Shown in pieces: positions 51,101 to 59,200 of a DNA stretch of 64,000 nt (position 1 is the stretch's first letter; every line of letters starts with the position of its first letter). The translations under genes and the position numbers were made by a program. Source of the stretch: Gammaproteobacteria bacterium (lineage in GTDB: Bacteria; Pseudomonadota; Gammaproteobacteria; JAJFKO01). Under the pieces are notes generated by a model, which searched no databases, was not told where the DNA came from, and saw only the letters and a list, made by a program, of their open reading frames with translations. The stretch spans positions 148,573 through 212,572 of the forward strand of contig JAJFKO010000071.1 of NCBI GenBank assembly GCA_021773175.1. The letters are read 5' to 3'.

Positions 51101-54100
51101 AGCATCTGCTAATAAAACTTCTTTATCTGTTTTAGCTATTTCGAAAATATTATATGCTAGCTGACTTTCGACAACCTCTATTGGCAATGCTTTTTCATCA
51201 ACTTTACCATTTTTATTTAATGGCAACTGGTCTAAGATAAAAAACAGATTAGGATGCATATAGTCTGGCATTTGTAAATTACAGTATTCTTTTATATCTG
51301 CAATCAAACATTCTTTGTCATTATTCACAAGCTCATCTTTAATAATTAGATATGCACATATACGCTTCAGTGTATTGTCTTTTACAACAACATTCACATA
51401 GCTAGTATTAACTTGTGGGTGTCGAGACAATATTTGTTCTATTTCTGCAAGTTCAATTCGATATCCTCTTATTTTAATTTGCCGATCAGAGCGGCCTAAA
51501 TATTTAATATCGCCATTTGCTAAATAACAAGCAAGGTCTCCAGTTTTATATAACCTTAGTTGTTGCTGGCCAATTCTTATAGTAACAAATTGCTGCTCTG
51601 TTAATTCTTGTTGTTTAATATATCCTTGAGCCAAACCTGCACCAGCCACATATAATTCACCTATAGCGCCTATTGCTGCAACTTGATGTTGCTCGTCAAG
51701 AATATAGAGTTGTGTGTTGGCTATTGGTTTACCGATAGGCGCTGCATTTTCATTATCCTGAATCATAGTCCGATTAATTAAATGATAACTACAAGCAACC
51801 GTTGCCTCAGTTGGACCATATTCATTGTAAAATAATGTTTTTGAGTCTGCTGTTAGCCAAAACTCTATATCTGCAAAACTTAACGCCTCGCCACCAATCA
51901 CAACAGCATTAACTTTATCTTGTAATTCAGCGCTAGACAGCTGCGTTGCAAGCATTCTTAAATGTGATGGCGTTAGCTTAAGCACGTCAAGCTTGCTGTC
52001 AGACTGCTGCAAATAATCGCCCAAATTATTAGAATGTTCTTCTACCGCCTCATTGACTATACATACTTTGTTACCAGCAATTAACGGCGTAAAAATAGTT
52101 GTTATCGCCATATCAAATGCTATCGAGGTATGTAATAACATACCATTTTGATTATTGACGGGGTATTCTTGATGACACCACTGTATATAATTCGAGAAAC
52201 TATTATGATTAATCGTAACCCCTTTAGGCCTTCCCGTTGTTCCTGATGTATAAATAATGTAAGCCAAAGACGACATTGATGCTGTTGTGCTAGGTTTTTG
52301 TGAAGATAGATTCATAATAGAATCAAAAAGCGTATCGATATTGATTATATTAATATTATCTCGATATACCTCAACGTCCATATCCTTATCAATAATTAGT
52401 AATTCAGGTTGCACTTCTTCTAAAATTAAATTTTGTCTTTGTTGTGGCTGGCTAGTATCTAATGGCAGATAAGCAGCGCCTAGTTTTAACACCGCGAATA
52501 TCAACGTAATTAAATCTACAGAACGTGGTAAGCATAAAGCCACAATATTATTTTTTCGTACACCGACTAAAGCAAGATAGTTTGCACATTGATTAGCATG
52601 TTTGTCTAACTCAGCATAGCAGATAGTATTATGCTCTAACTGCAATGCAATATTGTCCGGCGTTCTACTAACCTGTTCTTCGAATAGTTGCACGACTGTC
52701 TTATTCTGAAAGTTTACATTAGTACTATTCCAATGATTTATTTTCTGCATCTGTTCTTGTTGCAAAGCTTCATGAATTTTCTTTAATTGAGTCGTGTTAT
52801 CTAAGTCTTTAAATTTACCAAGTATGAATTGTAGCTTTTGAAATATGTCATTTATATTCTCAATATCAAAATGTCTATTATCAAATATAAAACGCATTAT
52901 TATGGTTTTTTCCGGAATAACGACTAAGCAAAGTGGATACTCTGTATTCTCTATCGCTTTAATTGACTGAATAGTAAAACCATCAATATCTCCAGCTGAA
53001 GCTTCATCATAGGGGAAATTCTCAAAGATGAATAAGCTATCAAATAAGTTATTATCTTGCTCTTCGGTATTCCACCAACGTTGAATCTGGCTTAATGGAA
53101 CCCCTGAGTGTTTATGCAGCGCTGATATCTGCTTATGAATATGCTTGAAAAATGTCTCTAGACTATAATCTTGATTTACATCTATAACTAATGGCAACGT
53201 ATTAATTAGCATACCCACTATCGTTTCAATATCCGCTATTGGTAAGGTTCGTCCAGAAACGGTTACCCCATAATTAACATAAGAATTTGAATTATAATAT
53301 GCTAACAATGTCGCCCAAGCTGCTTGCATAATAACATTCAATGTTACGGCTGCTTGTTTAGCCAACATTATTGCTGCGCTGCTTATTTCATCAGATAATG
53401 CTAATTCATGCACATGGTACTCTGAACTTACATTACAATTTATCAAATGCTTGCGGCTTACAACGGTTTTTTTCTTAATCGGAGCTAATAATGATTGCCA
53501 ATAGTCTTTAGCACTGGATAAGTCATACTGTGATAAATAATCGACATAATTGCGAAATGGTGCTGATGCCGTGAGTACAATGTCTACTGTATCTTTACCA
53601 CTGTTTAACTGACGATAAACAGTTAAACATTGATCTAAGATAATTTGTCCAGACCAACCATCAAGTAATAAGTGGTGAAAAGCCCATAAAAAGTGATTTT
53701 GCGTAGCAGAAACCTTGATAAAGTGTAAACGCATCAAAGGTGCATCATCTAAATGAAATCCTAGCAATCGATCTTTATCAATAATATTATCTAATTCCGC
53801 CTTTAATTCTGCTTGAGGAATATGACTTAAGTCATGCTGCAGCCATTTAATATCAACCGATCGCATAACAACCTGCATAGGCTCTTCTAATTTTTCCCAA
53901 AGAAATTTTGTACGTAATATTGAGTAATGCTGCAAAGCCATTTGCCAAGCTTGCATAAAATGCTGTTGATTAATAACGCCGTTAATTTCAAAAAGATTAT
54001 GAATGGTATAGATATCTTGTTTGTTTGAATATAAGGACCCAAACAATATTCCTTTTTGTAATGGGGTAAGCGGATAATAGTCTTCAACATTATTAGGGTC

Positions 54101-56215
54101 ATCAAGCATCAAATTAATAATTGCGCTATCGACAGAAGATTTAATCTGTTCAGCATTAGATTGAATCACTTTAGCTGGTGCTGCCTGCTCCTGCCATTGA
54201 GCAACTTGGCAAAGCGCTGAGATTGTTGGTTGTTCGAAAACATCATCAATTGTAATGTCAATACCAGCTTGATTCGCCATATAAATCATTTGAATACACA
54301 GAATGGAATCACCACCTAGCTGAAAAAAGTCATCATCCATAGCGATATTATTAACTTGTAATATTTCCACCCAAATAGCCATGAGCTGCTTGATCATCGC
54401 ACTAGGTTGAACGTTACTTTCTTGCTCACCCTGCTCTGCTGATGTATTTATTTGTTTAATATTTTCATTTGGTACTAAGCTACTTAATGCCGCTATTGTT
54501 GGATATTCAAATACATCACCTATATCAAATTGAATTCCATGCTGAGTTGCTTTAGAAATCATTTGGATGCATAGAATAGAGTCGCCACCTAGTTGAAAGA
54601 AGTCATCATCTTCCCTAATATTCTCAACACCTAATACTTCCTCCCAAAGTTCTATTAATAACTTCACTATTGGTGAGCATGTTACTTTAGACTGCTCAGC
54701 AACATTAGTTTGTTTTTCTGGCTTAGGTAGCGCATCAATATCAATTTTACCATTTGCCGTCATTGGTAAGGTCGTTAAAGTAACAATGTGATGAGGTAGC
54801 ATGTGATTAGGTAACGATAAGGCTAGCTCATCCTTTAATGCGATATTATCAACTGTTTTATTTTCATCGCAGATAATATAGGCAATAAGTTTTGGTTCAT
54901 TAGCTATATCATCACGCAAAACCGTCACCGCACCAGAAACATTCTCGATATTTTTGATAGCGGCATCTATTTCTGCAAGCTCTATACGATACCCATGCAA
55001 TTTTATTTGATTATCCTCTCGACCAATATACTCGATTTCGCCCGTTTTATTATAGCGAGCTCTATCACCCGTTTTATACATTTTACTTGCTGATGATTTT
55101 ACAAATGGATTATCAATAAAAGATTTTTCTGTTAGTTTAGGATTATTCCAATAGCCTCGAGCAACACCGGCACCGCCAATATAAATCTCGCCTATGACAC
55201 CTGGTGGAACAGGTTTTAAATATTTATCTAGTATATAAATATTTGAACCCGGTATCGCTTTACCAATTGGTACCGGTTTACCTGAAAAATCATCTTGTTT
55301 AAGTTCAAAAGTACAACAGCCTACTGTTGCTTCTGTAGGCCCATATTCATTAATAAAGATGGTGTCCTTATCATAATCTTGCCAATATTTAATATCATCG
55401 CCCATCAAGCGTTCACCACCAATGATGAGCTGCTTGGTTGTACCTTTAATATCGTCTAATTGTAATTGTTGCTTAAACACATTTAAATGTGTTGGCGTTA
55501 GTTTAATAAAAGCAAAGTTGTTATTAGATTTTATCGCATTCATTAATGCAACTTGGCCTAAGTCCTCATGTAGAAGCATTAAAGTATTACCAGTAAGCAA
55601 AGCAACAAAAATAGAAGTGATAGACATATCAAAAGCACAAGATGAATAAAAAGGAATAATTTCTTCTGTTGTACTCACATATTTTGTAATACACCATGTT
55701 AAATAATGCATTAGATTACGATGCTCTATCATCACTCCTTTAGGAGTGCCTGTTGAACCTGAGGTATAAATAATATAAGCAAGGTCACTAGGCTTAATTA
55801 TACAATCTATATTTTCAACACTTTTATTTTTATATTCCTCACTCTTTATAAGAGATTCAATGTTAATTAACTCATATTTATTATTCGAAACTGTATTGCT
55901 TATAATAAAAGATGTTTTCAGATCATCTAATATCCATTCAACACGTTTTTCTGGTTGTTGAATATCAATAGGAACATAGGCACCATCAGCCTTGATGACA
56001 GCTAAAATTGCAATAATCAGTTCAATTGAACGTGGCAAATGAACCGCGACTAATGATTCACTCTGCACACCTTGTTGACGCAGATAATAAGCAACAATAT
56101 TAACTTGGTCATTTAACTCATCGTATGTGAGGCTTTGCTCTTCACATATTATGGCAATAGCATCAGGATTTAACTTAACCTGTTTTTCAAATAGGCTAAT
56201 TAATGATTCGTTCAT
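42140..56215 (-). CDS. NRPS-2: A-T-T-C-A-T-E-C-A-T-C-A-T-TE
   Basis: 4691 residues. Approximate domains: A3 1-497 (pocket DMTKIGEVGK, Asn-like), T3a 510-585, T3b 600-672, C4 713-1140 (HHLLLDG), A4 1165-1675 (DMTKVGEVAK, Asn/Asp-like), T4 1690-1770, E4 1785-2215 (HHLLVDGVSW, EGHGRE), C5 2265-2690, A5 2715-3210 (atypical, about D-T-W-D-G-N-R-S-I), T5 3225-3300 (GGHSL), C6 3325-3750 (HHIITDRW), A6 3785-4275 (DSALIAEVWK, unassigned), T6 4290-4365, TE 4390-4615 (GWSYG; His in EHNHLFDHE), then a tail of about 75 residues. Codes were read by eye against GrsA. It adds four residues to the chain from NRPS-1 and releases it by hydrolysis or cyclisation. It begins directly with an A domain because its C domain is the last domain of NRPS-1; the genes overlap by 4 nt. 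Confidence 0.95.
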   Translation of the reverse strand: MNESLISLFEKQVKLNPDAIAIICEEQSLTYDELNDQVNIVAYYLRQQGVQSESLVAVHLPRSIELIIAILAVIKADGAYVPIDIQQPEKRVEWILDDLKTSFIISNTVSNNKYELINIESLIKSEEYKNKSVENIDCIIKPSDLAYIIYTSGSTGTPKGVMIEHRNLMHYLTWCITKYVSTTEEIIPFYSSCAFDMSITSIFVALLTGNTLMLLHEDLGQVALMNAIKSNNNFAFIKLTPTHLNVFKQQLQLDDIKGTTKQLIIGGERLMGDDIKYWQDYDKDTIFINEYGPTEATVGCCTFELKQDDFSGKPVPIGKAIPGSNIYILDKYLKPVPPGVIGEIYIGGAGVARGYWNNPKLTEKSFIDNPFVKSSASKMYKTGDRARYNKTGEIEYIGREDNQIKLHGYRIELAEIDAAIKNIENVSGAVTVLRDDIANEPKLIAYIICDENKTVDNIALKDELALSLPNHMLPHHIVTLTTLPMTANGKIDIDALPKPEKQTNVAEQSKVTCSPIVKLLIELWEEVLGVENIREDDDFFQLGGDSILCIQMISKATQHGIQFDIGDVFEYPTIAALSSLVPNENIKQINTSAEQGEQESNVQPSAMIKQLMAIWVEILQVNNIAMDDDFFQLGGDSILCIQMIYMANQAGIDITIDDVFEQPTISALCQVAQWQEQAAPAKVIQSNAEQIKSSVDSAIINLMLDDPNNVEDYYPLTPLQKGILFGSLYSNKQDIYTIHNLFEINGVINQQHFMQAWQMALQHYSILRTKFLWEKLEEPMQVVMRSVDIKWLQHDLSHIPQAELKAELDNIIDKDRLLGFHLDDAPLMRLHFIKVSATQNHFLWAFHHLLLDGWSGQIILDQCLTVYRQLNSGKDTVDIVLTASAPFRNYVDYLSQYDLSSAKDYWQSLLAPIKKKTVVSRKHLINCNVSSEYHVHELALSDEISSAAIMLAKQAAVTLNVIMQAAWATLLAYYNSNSYVNYGVTVSGRTLPIADIETIVGMLINTLPLVIDVNQDYSLETFFKHIHKQISALHKHSGVPLSQIQRWWNTEEQDNNLFDSLFIFENFPYDEASAGDIDGFTIQSIKAIENTEYPLCLVVIPEKTIIMRFIFDNRHFDIENINDIFQKLQFILGKFKDLDNTTQLKKIHEALQQEQMQKINHWNSTNVNFQNKTVVQLFEEQVSRTPDNIALQLEHNTICYAELDKHANQCANYLALVGVRKNNIVALCLPRSVDLITLIFAVLKLGAAYLPLDTSQPQQRQNLILEEVQPELLIIDKDMDVEVYRDNINIINIDTLFDSIMNLSSQKPSTTASMSSLAYIIYTSGTTGRPKGVTINHNSFSNYIQWCHQEYPVNNQNGMLLHTSIAFDMAITTIFTPLIAGNKVCIVNEAVEEHSNNLGDYLQQSDSKLDVLKLTPSHLRMLATQLSSAELQDKVNAVVIGGEALSFADIEFWLTADSKTLFYNEYGPTEATVACSYHLINRTMIQDNENAAPIGKPIANTQLYILDEQHQVAAIGAIGELYVAGAGLAQGYIKQQELTEQQFVTIRIGQQQLRLYKTGDLACYLANGDIKYLGRSDRQIKIRGYRIELAEIEQILSRHPQVNTSYVNVVVKDNTLKRICAYLIIKDELVNNDKECLIADIKEYCNLQMPDYMHPNLFFILDQLPLNKNGKVDEKALPIEVVESQLAYNIFEIAKTDKEVLLADAWCELLSLEQLSIHDNFFSLGGDSILSLQLVSRIRSKGLILSIKDVFQAPTVAEQAALAEYESIQVAATPIVTSMQGDIPLTPIQEWFFATQHSKPEHFNQVAFLNVHKRLDLTILCNMMRQLICHHDILRTRFLNQNEGWMQHCYAFEEYQNCIDKFVSVVNLSQFSSEEIDNRINLSINAIQASLNLKSGPLFRVILYDCGLSRSQQLFFVVHHLLVDGVSWRIILEDMEQLCQQLVANKELSLPAKTASYQQWANTLLDYVNSDVLKTQLQDWKNLVDISTHQLTTDTSSTELTIEQSDDVVIKLDKELTTKLLRDVPKAFNTQINDILLSALTLCLHQWQGSNSFAILLEGHGRENIAANLDISRTVGWFTSMFPVILTADLKHTHTDTIKSIKETLRAIPMKGVGFAIMKHLSSDAETRNIINAISKPEICFNYLGQWHDNDNAVNDKIFTSKDFITPNCIAKENKRTTLIDFVSEIANSQLTLICSYSSNHFQKTTIENVANLYIQCLTELINYCTKAENFGYTPSDFPLADISQQQLDILTNGDTTIQNIYPLSPMQQGLLFYEQMYVERQTYFMQSIFVLNSENLNVNLLHTAWHAVCEKHDIMRTRFVTENLDLPLQIVNRDVNLAWHEVDWSKQQYANLDVALDEYLLLDRQDKFDLYANSAFRVIIIKYNTNQAFCIVSHHHILFDGWCWPLIWSDIQKAYDQLLKEKLIKLDYARPYSAYIAWQENCDINAATTFWKQHLAAFNSPTRFDYIRNTEVAINGLSFFENDLVIASDVSNQLRQLAKVNGVTLNTVMQLAWAILLSRYTRNIDIAFGVAVSGRSIPVPGVENIVGLFINTLPMRIKLADGSSIKEQLCDLQQKMSEMQTYGYLSLATIQTLLTENHHENIFDSILVYENIPENTDDMDAPLLVEGVKGIGRNEYPLTVLVLPDNELTLKFKADKQHFCKEQVAQISRHLNVILLDLISGTNESASNVIMLAESEKQEIIYQYNNTNTTYPSISCVQERFIEQVDKQPTAIAIIYKDEQLSFSDLDMRANQLANHMIDQYDIKHGDFVYVCLERSNDAVIALLAILKIGAVYVPVEANYPMVRITKLFSELENKLLVTKSYLLGKLSAFMGDIIRLDVDKKLINCSQKRPDISIQPADNAFVLFTSGSTGEPKAVLGTHANMLQRFQWMWHRYSLKATDRQCMLAPINTIDTFWEMLGAVSQGITTVITSQEDLVDSEHLIAKLKQWQVTRIDLVPSLLRIIMEHHANIRELLPQLKFWGVNGEYLDPQLTLDFCRAYPEAMLLNRFGSTEATSIYCEEIQYDIAAKKINKSSFVTDNSKVYILNKALQVVPTGVIGALYVTSNTMTKGYINNEVLTSQHFINNPFEESRVMYKTGDMARFLFDGSLELFGREDDMVKIRGNQVSLKEVENILKSHELISNAVLVTKQNSNSEMVLYAFLKMENEDESVDAVIRQWLQDKLPSYMTPEHIHNIASFPITANGKIDRIKLITEYTNVNMETVSKTNQLTALEQDLLTIWQELLTKDSFGIDDSFFLIGGHSLIATRLMARVKRKYKVNIPLRLIFEAPTIREMASKLNDICDDIDTKIDDISVNNRSEIASKHSFYPLSFIQRQMWVLDKVIQTPGVYNLFNAFELHGKLNISALEKAFNELCKRHSALRTSFIENDDGSVTQEIKKYTAFLLSTLDAREFASEQQEIIINKEMHAMSNKKLKLDNDQLMQTVLIQCHDNKNVLLILLHHIITDRWSNGIIFKELNILYTSFSNNYDITLPDVAQYYQYAENQQSFIQTDVYKKQLAYWQNKLEGISGILQFPADVSPELARTHEGAIYQFQVSEDKAKKVKQYADANNATLFMTLLSCYYIFLYLYTGEDDILVGSPVAHRQNADYENTIGCFINTLVFRCLLNPDWNFKQLLAHVKEIALQAYDNQDVPFDALVETIDFERDLDVNPIYQVAFVLQNVGTSSISLGDLKLKELENTKGTAKFDFSLIAVEDNNSIAFAIEYAKDVFSLTTIQHMAIYFENIIDHVLARDAIGIASMELLNTEDKKSVIQASRGQSIDYFTNNTSILQIIFDNIHHNSEAVAVITPEQTINYAALLEMSDLIATLLYNDFNITVGDKIAVCCDASIELVAYILAIFKLGAVYVPIDPLQPEARITYVINKAKVKCILTKESLRASLEGQLPPLFVFNNEHKLDKKLQAKTLLKVKLNLESLAYIIFTSGSTGKPKGVAVNHRNLINSTMARNDFYQGGCERFLLLSSIGFDSSIAGIFWCLVNAKTLVLPEKADITPGSVAGMIQQYNVDTTLCIPSFYQMLINEELATNFSSLKHIILAGENVNPNIITRHDKVNPHANLYNEYGPSEATVWSSAAVLYQSDTSRLMPITIGKPINNTAIYILNPHQKLQPTGVIGEIYIAGENVTQGYYDDPQLTTENFISLELDGKQPIYKSGDLGRYLDSGDIEILGRRDQQIKINGCRVELAEVEKNILMLDFVSSVAVIASKQNKEITQLVAYVVLERNAKTDDLNIELIKQLPNYMLPNRYVYLDSLPLLENGKVSYKALSVLVTSNEKFSEDCQPRTIVEERLLEEFKDILQRDSISIFSDFFDSGGNSLLAIMLVNRIQKHMHCNISIVDIFSYRTVVAIAKLFSQRRGGGSDVTDFKRYVLPIKKSNTTNKLILFHQASGLASPYSLLADMPTDYSIYAISNPRYGDHENAFTSIEKVARYYIQIVKSIQADGPYVLAGWSYGGVLAFEIARQLQLQGDVVENVILIDSFNFAVRDKVDTNKSEREEYMQLYLSEKGISPDSHDGKAILFEFEHSYQLARNYLPQVYNGKVSLIKSSVPRRANKQYWKDPFNGWYNVVTNNINILSIAAEHNHLFDHEHVGLATEIIKDILENRNNSQKSDSKLINNLMFAVNNNDSFLCKQLLHFYKHEFLVPGVYEHLEKLLIQIGDSEIADVLAGFLNNYNVESIE
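54240..54690 (-). repeat. Tandem duplicated carrier (T) domains in module 3 of NRPS-2
   Basis: Two consecutive peptidyl-carrier domains share the string DDDFFQLGGDSILCIQMI around the phosphopantetheine Ser (about residues 547 and 634), separated by a Gln/Glu-rich linker. The near identity of the core suggests a recent internal duplication. Both serines are intact, so both can be loaded. Tandem carriers often raise throughput or serve as docking sites for in-trans tailoring enzymes. Confidence 0.85.
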
Positions 56216-59200
56216 TCTTCCTCTACTCCAATAATCTGCATATTTTGTCTTTCTTCCTTAGTTAAAATATCAATATCGCCAAGCTTAACTTCATTATCTG
56301 CAACGATTTGTTCCACGATGAGCTTAAAGCGCTCCATGAAATTTATGATAGTTTCTTCATCAAATACATCTTTACTATATTCGAAACTAAATTTAAATTT
56401 TTCCTCAGTAGCAAATATCATTAAACTTAAATCAAATTTAGCGATGGATGTCTCTAGTGGCATTTCCTCAGATGTAATGCCTTCTAATGTTATTACTTGA
56501 TCCGCATTATCAATAAATTCAAATAACACCTGAAAAATAGGATGCATACCTAGAGTTCGTTTCATTTGAACCTTATCAATCACTTTATCAAAAGGTATAT
56601 CTTGATTTAGATGGGCCTCTAAAACAGTCTTCTTAACTGTATCTAACAGCTCAAGGAAAGTGGGATTACCTGCAGCATCAACCCGCAAGGCAAGCATATT
56701 CACAAAGAAGCCAATAATATTTTCCACACCAGGATAATGACGGTTAGCAACTGTGCCACCAACAACCATATCTTCGGCAGCAGATAGTTTATGTAACAAT
56801 GCGAAAAATACTGTTAATAATAAGATATAAGAAGTTACATTCTGATTTTTTGCAAAATTTAATAGTGCTTGCGAGCATTCTACGCTAAAAGCATCCGTAC
56901 AAGTACGGCCTATATAAGATTGACGTTTTGGACGAGCATGATCATAGGGTAATTGCAAGGGCTCAGGCAAATTAGCGAGCTGCGATTGCCAGTAAGCCTC
57001 TTGATTTCTTAGCATTGTAAAATCTAACCATTGCTGTCGTGAAAAAACATAATCCGCATAGGTATGATTCAATTCAGGTAAATCTATCAATTTGTTCTGC
57101 AGCTTTGTGTTGTAATAGTGCATCAATTCATTAAAGAAGATTCCAATTGACCAGGCATCAAAAACAATGTGATGCAGAGTAATCAAAAGAACATGTTCCT
57201 TATTAGCAAGTTTAAGCAATGAGACCTTAATAGGTATTTCTTGGGTCAAATCAAATTTATGATTAACGGCCTTTTCAATATGAGTTTGCATTTCATCTAA
57301 ATTAAGCTTTCCTGCCGGTAGTTTAGTGACTTGAATTTCAAATCCCACTTTATTCAAGATTTTCTGAATTGGACGACTATCTTCTACTTTAAATAATGTT
57401 CGCAATACAGCATGACGTTGAATAACTGATGTAAATGCATATTCTAATGCGGAGAGATTTAAGTTCCCTATCAGTTTATTCGCGATAATAATATTATAAA
57501 GGCCACTAACTTTAGAAATCTGCTCCATAAACCACAATTGTTGCTGTGTAGATGTAAGAGGTATCGTATCCATAAAAGTATGCATCGATAACTGTGGTTG
57601 TTGCTGCAAATTTTCTTGGCTGTTATTAATATGCTGTACTAATTTCTCAATGGTTGGGTAGTTAAACAAATCTATTATTCTAAGCATTATATTATGCTTA
57701 GCTGCTTGGCTAATAATTTTAATAGCCAATATTGAGTTTCCACCTAATTGAAAGAAATTATCATCAATACTTATTTTATCAACAGATAATATTTCACACC
57801 AAAGATTAACTAGGCGTTCTTCTTTAGAATTTCGCGGCAATAATATCGGCTTAGATCTCGTATTAATGTCTTTTAGCGTAAGTAATTTCTTATTATCCAA
57901 CTTGCCACTAGTTGTTAACGGCATCCCATCAAGGGCTATATAACTATTGGGCAACATATATTCTGGCAAGACGTTAAGAAGAAATTGTTGAAGCGCCTCT
58001 TCATCTATGCTGTTTTTATCTGCTGCAACATAATATGCTAACAGGCTCGCACTCTCCCCTGCTCCATGTACTAAAACAGCAGCTTGCTTAATACTGGGAT
58101 ACTTCAATAAATTGTTTTCAATTTCTCCTAGCTCAATGCGTAAACCTCTTAATTTAACTTGCTGATCAACGCGTCGTATATATTCAATATTACCGTCAAC
58201 CAAAAACCTTGCTAAATCGCCAGTACGATAGAATCTTCTGCTTTGACTATTAAGCGTTAAACTAACAAATGCATTATCTGTTAATTCTTGTTTATTAAGA
58301 TATTCACGAGCCAAGCCAACGCCTTCTATATATAATTCTCCCGCAATCCCAACGGGTACAGGCTGTGCATATTGATCGAGAATATATAATTTAATATTTG
58401 CTATTGGTTTACCGATGGGGATATTAGTTACCAAATTTTCTCTTGGACAATCATAGTAACTCACATCAATAGCTGCTTCAGTAGGACCATAAAGATTATG
58501 TAGTGATGCATATCTAAATTTTCTATAAAACATTTGTACTTGTGCAACTGATAAGGCTTCACCACTACAAATAACATACTTTAACGTGCATTGTTCTTTA
58601 ATCGCTATTGTTTGTAGAAAAACGTCCAACATAGTTGGCACAAAATGTACAACGGTTATCTTCTCAGCGCTAATTAACTCATGTAAATACTCTGCATCTT
58701 TATGCCCTTTTGGTTTTGCTAAAATGAGCTTTGCGCCAAATAGTAATGGCCACAAAAACTCCCAAACAGAAACATCAAAAGTATAAGGTGTTTTCTGTAA
58801 CACAATATCATTTGTAGAAAGCTTGAACTTATCTTGCATCCAGAAAAGGCGATTGACAATAGCTTGATGCTCAACAACAACACCTTTTGGTTCGCCTGTA
58901 GAACCAGAGGTATAGATTACATAGGCCGCATTATTTGAATCAATTTGAGCAGTATTTCTCGCATCACTCTCTTTTCTGCTGATATCACTAACATCAACAA
59001 TATTTATTGGCATCTTACTCGATAATTTATTCGTAATTTCAGAAACGAGCTCTGTAGAAGCGATGATACAGTTAGCAGCACTATCCATTAGCATGTACTC
59101 TATGCGGTGAGTAGGATACTCAGGCTCAATTGGTAAATATGCCGCTCCAGATTTGATAACCCCAAAAATCGCTATTACCAACTCAAGACTTCTATGCAGA

